Shown: positions 63,991-64,000 of the stretch, piece after piece
Numbering within the stretch: the first letter of the stretch is position 1
How the letters are laid out: every line of letters starts with the position of its first letter
Notes under the pieces: model-generated
What the model saw: the letters and a program-made list of their open reading frames with translations, nothing else
Database searches by the model: none
What the model was told of the DNA's origin: nothing
Assembly: GCA_023548195.1 (NCBI GenBank)
Contig: JAJHZJ010000531.1
Span: 6,807,900 to 6,871,899, forward strand
Direction of reading: 5' to 3'
Origin: Bettongia penicillata ogilbyi
Taxonomy: Eukaryota; Chordata; Mammalia; Diprotodontia; Potoroidae
DNA length: 64,000 bases
Made by a program: the position numbers and the translations under genes

Positions 63991-64000
63991 TGAATCATTA

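Noticed and set aside
1..64000. CRISPR array, bacterial operon, prophage or toxin system
   Set aside because: There are no spaced identical repeats, no ribosome binding sites with tightly packed genes, and the repeat families are mammalian.
1..64000. Endogenous retrovirus with paired LTRs
   Set aside because: I found no pair of long direct repeats with TG...CA ends and no gag, pol or env-like frames.
1..64000. True tRNA genes among the SINE heads
   Set aside because: The tRNA-like parts are heavily changed, lack a complete cloverleaf and always lead into SINE cores.

Overview
The window looks like non-coding DNA from a marsupial nuclear genome. No bacterial, phage or viral gene layout is present. 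The evidence is the repeat set: many copies of the tRNA-related SINE that ends in a GGAGAAGGAAATGGCAAACC-type core, L1 3' ends, a half-L1 family, RTE-type LINE and SINE sequences, L2, CR1/L3-like and MIR-type relics. Family names are from memory of mammalian repeats, not from a search. I cannot fix the species.

Layout: 1-4976 is AT-rich DNA with SINE, MIR and L2 relics. 4977-10765 is the clearest object in the window: one half-L1 (HAL1-type) retrotransposon inserted into an older copy of the same family. Both target-site duplications can still be read. The inner copy has an intact 368-codon ORF1, a CpG-rich 5' UTR with three tandem units and a G-rich 3' UTR, and it has no ORF2. The outer copy has a broken ORF1. 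10782-19039 is L2 and SINE debris plus a (GA)n tract. 19040-21260 holds two decayed RTE-like LINE pieces, one with traces of endonuclease and reverse transcriptase. 21260-37600 mixes microsatellites, SINEs, RTE-tailed SINEs, L2 and two hAT-like DNA transposon relics. 37600-48900 is the most repeat-poor part and contains a possible terminal coding exon on the minus strand (46453-46543). 48900-64000 is again repeat-rich: L1 3' ends, a long unnamed repeat in several copies, L2 with a hAT insertion and two tandem duplications, CR1/L3-like pieces, a 7SL RNA-like fragment, and a pair of similar segments that I cannot classify.

How parts work together: the inner HAL1 ORF1 protein would bind its own RNA. 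Because the element lacks endonuclease and reverse transcriptase, it should have depended on a full L1 for copying; four L1 3' ends in the window fit such a partner in this genome. RTE-tailed SINEs beside a LINE-like piece with a similar 3' end fit the same host-parasite pattern.

I found no convincing new multi-gene system. Apart from the transposon ORF1, no gene is certain. Most short ORFs are chance frames in repeats or AT-rich DNA.
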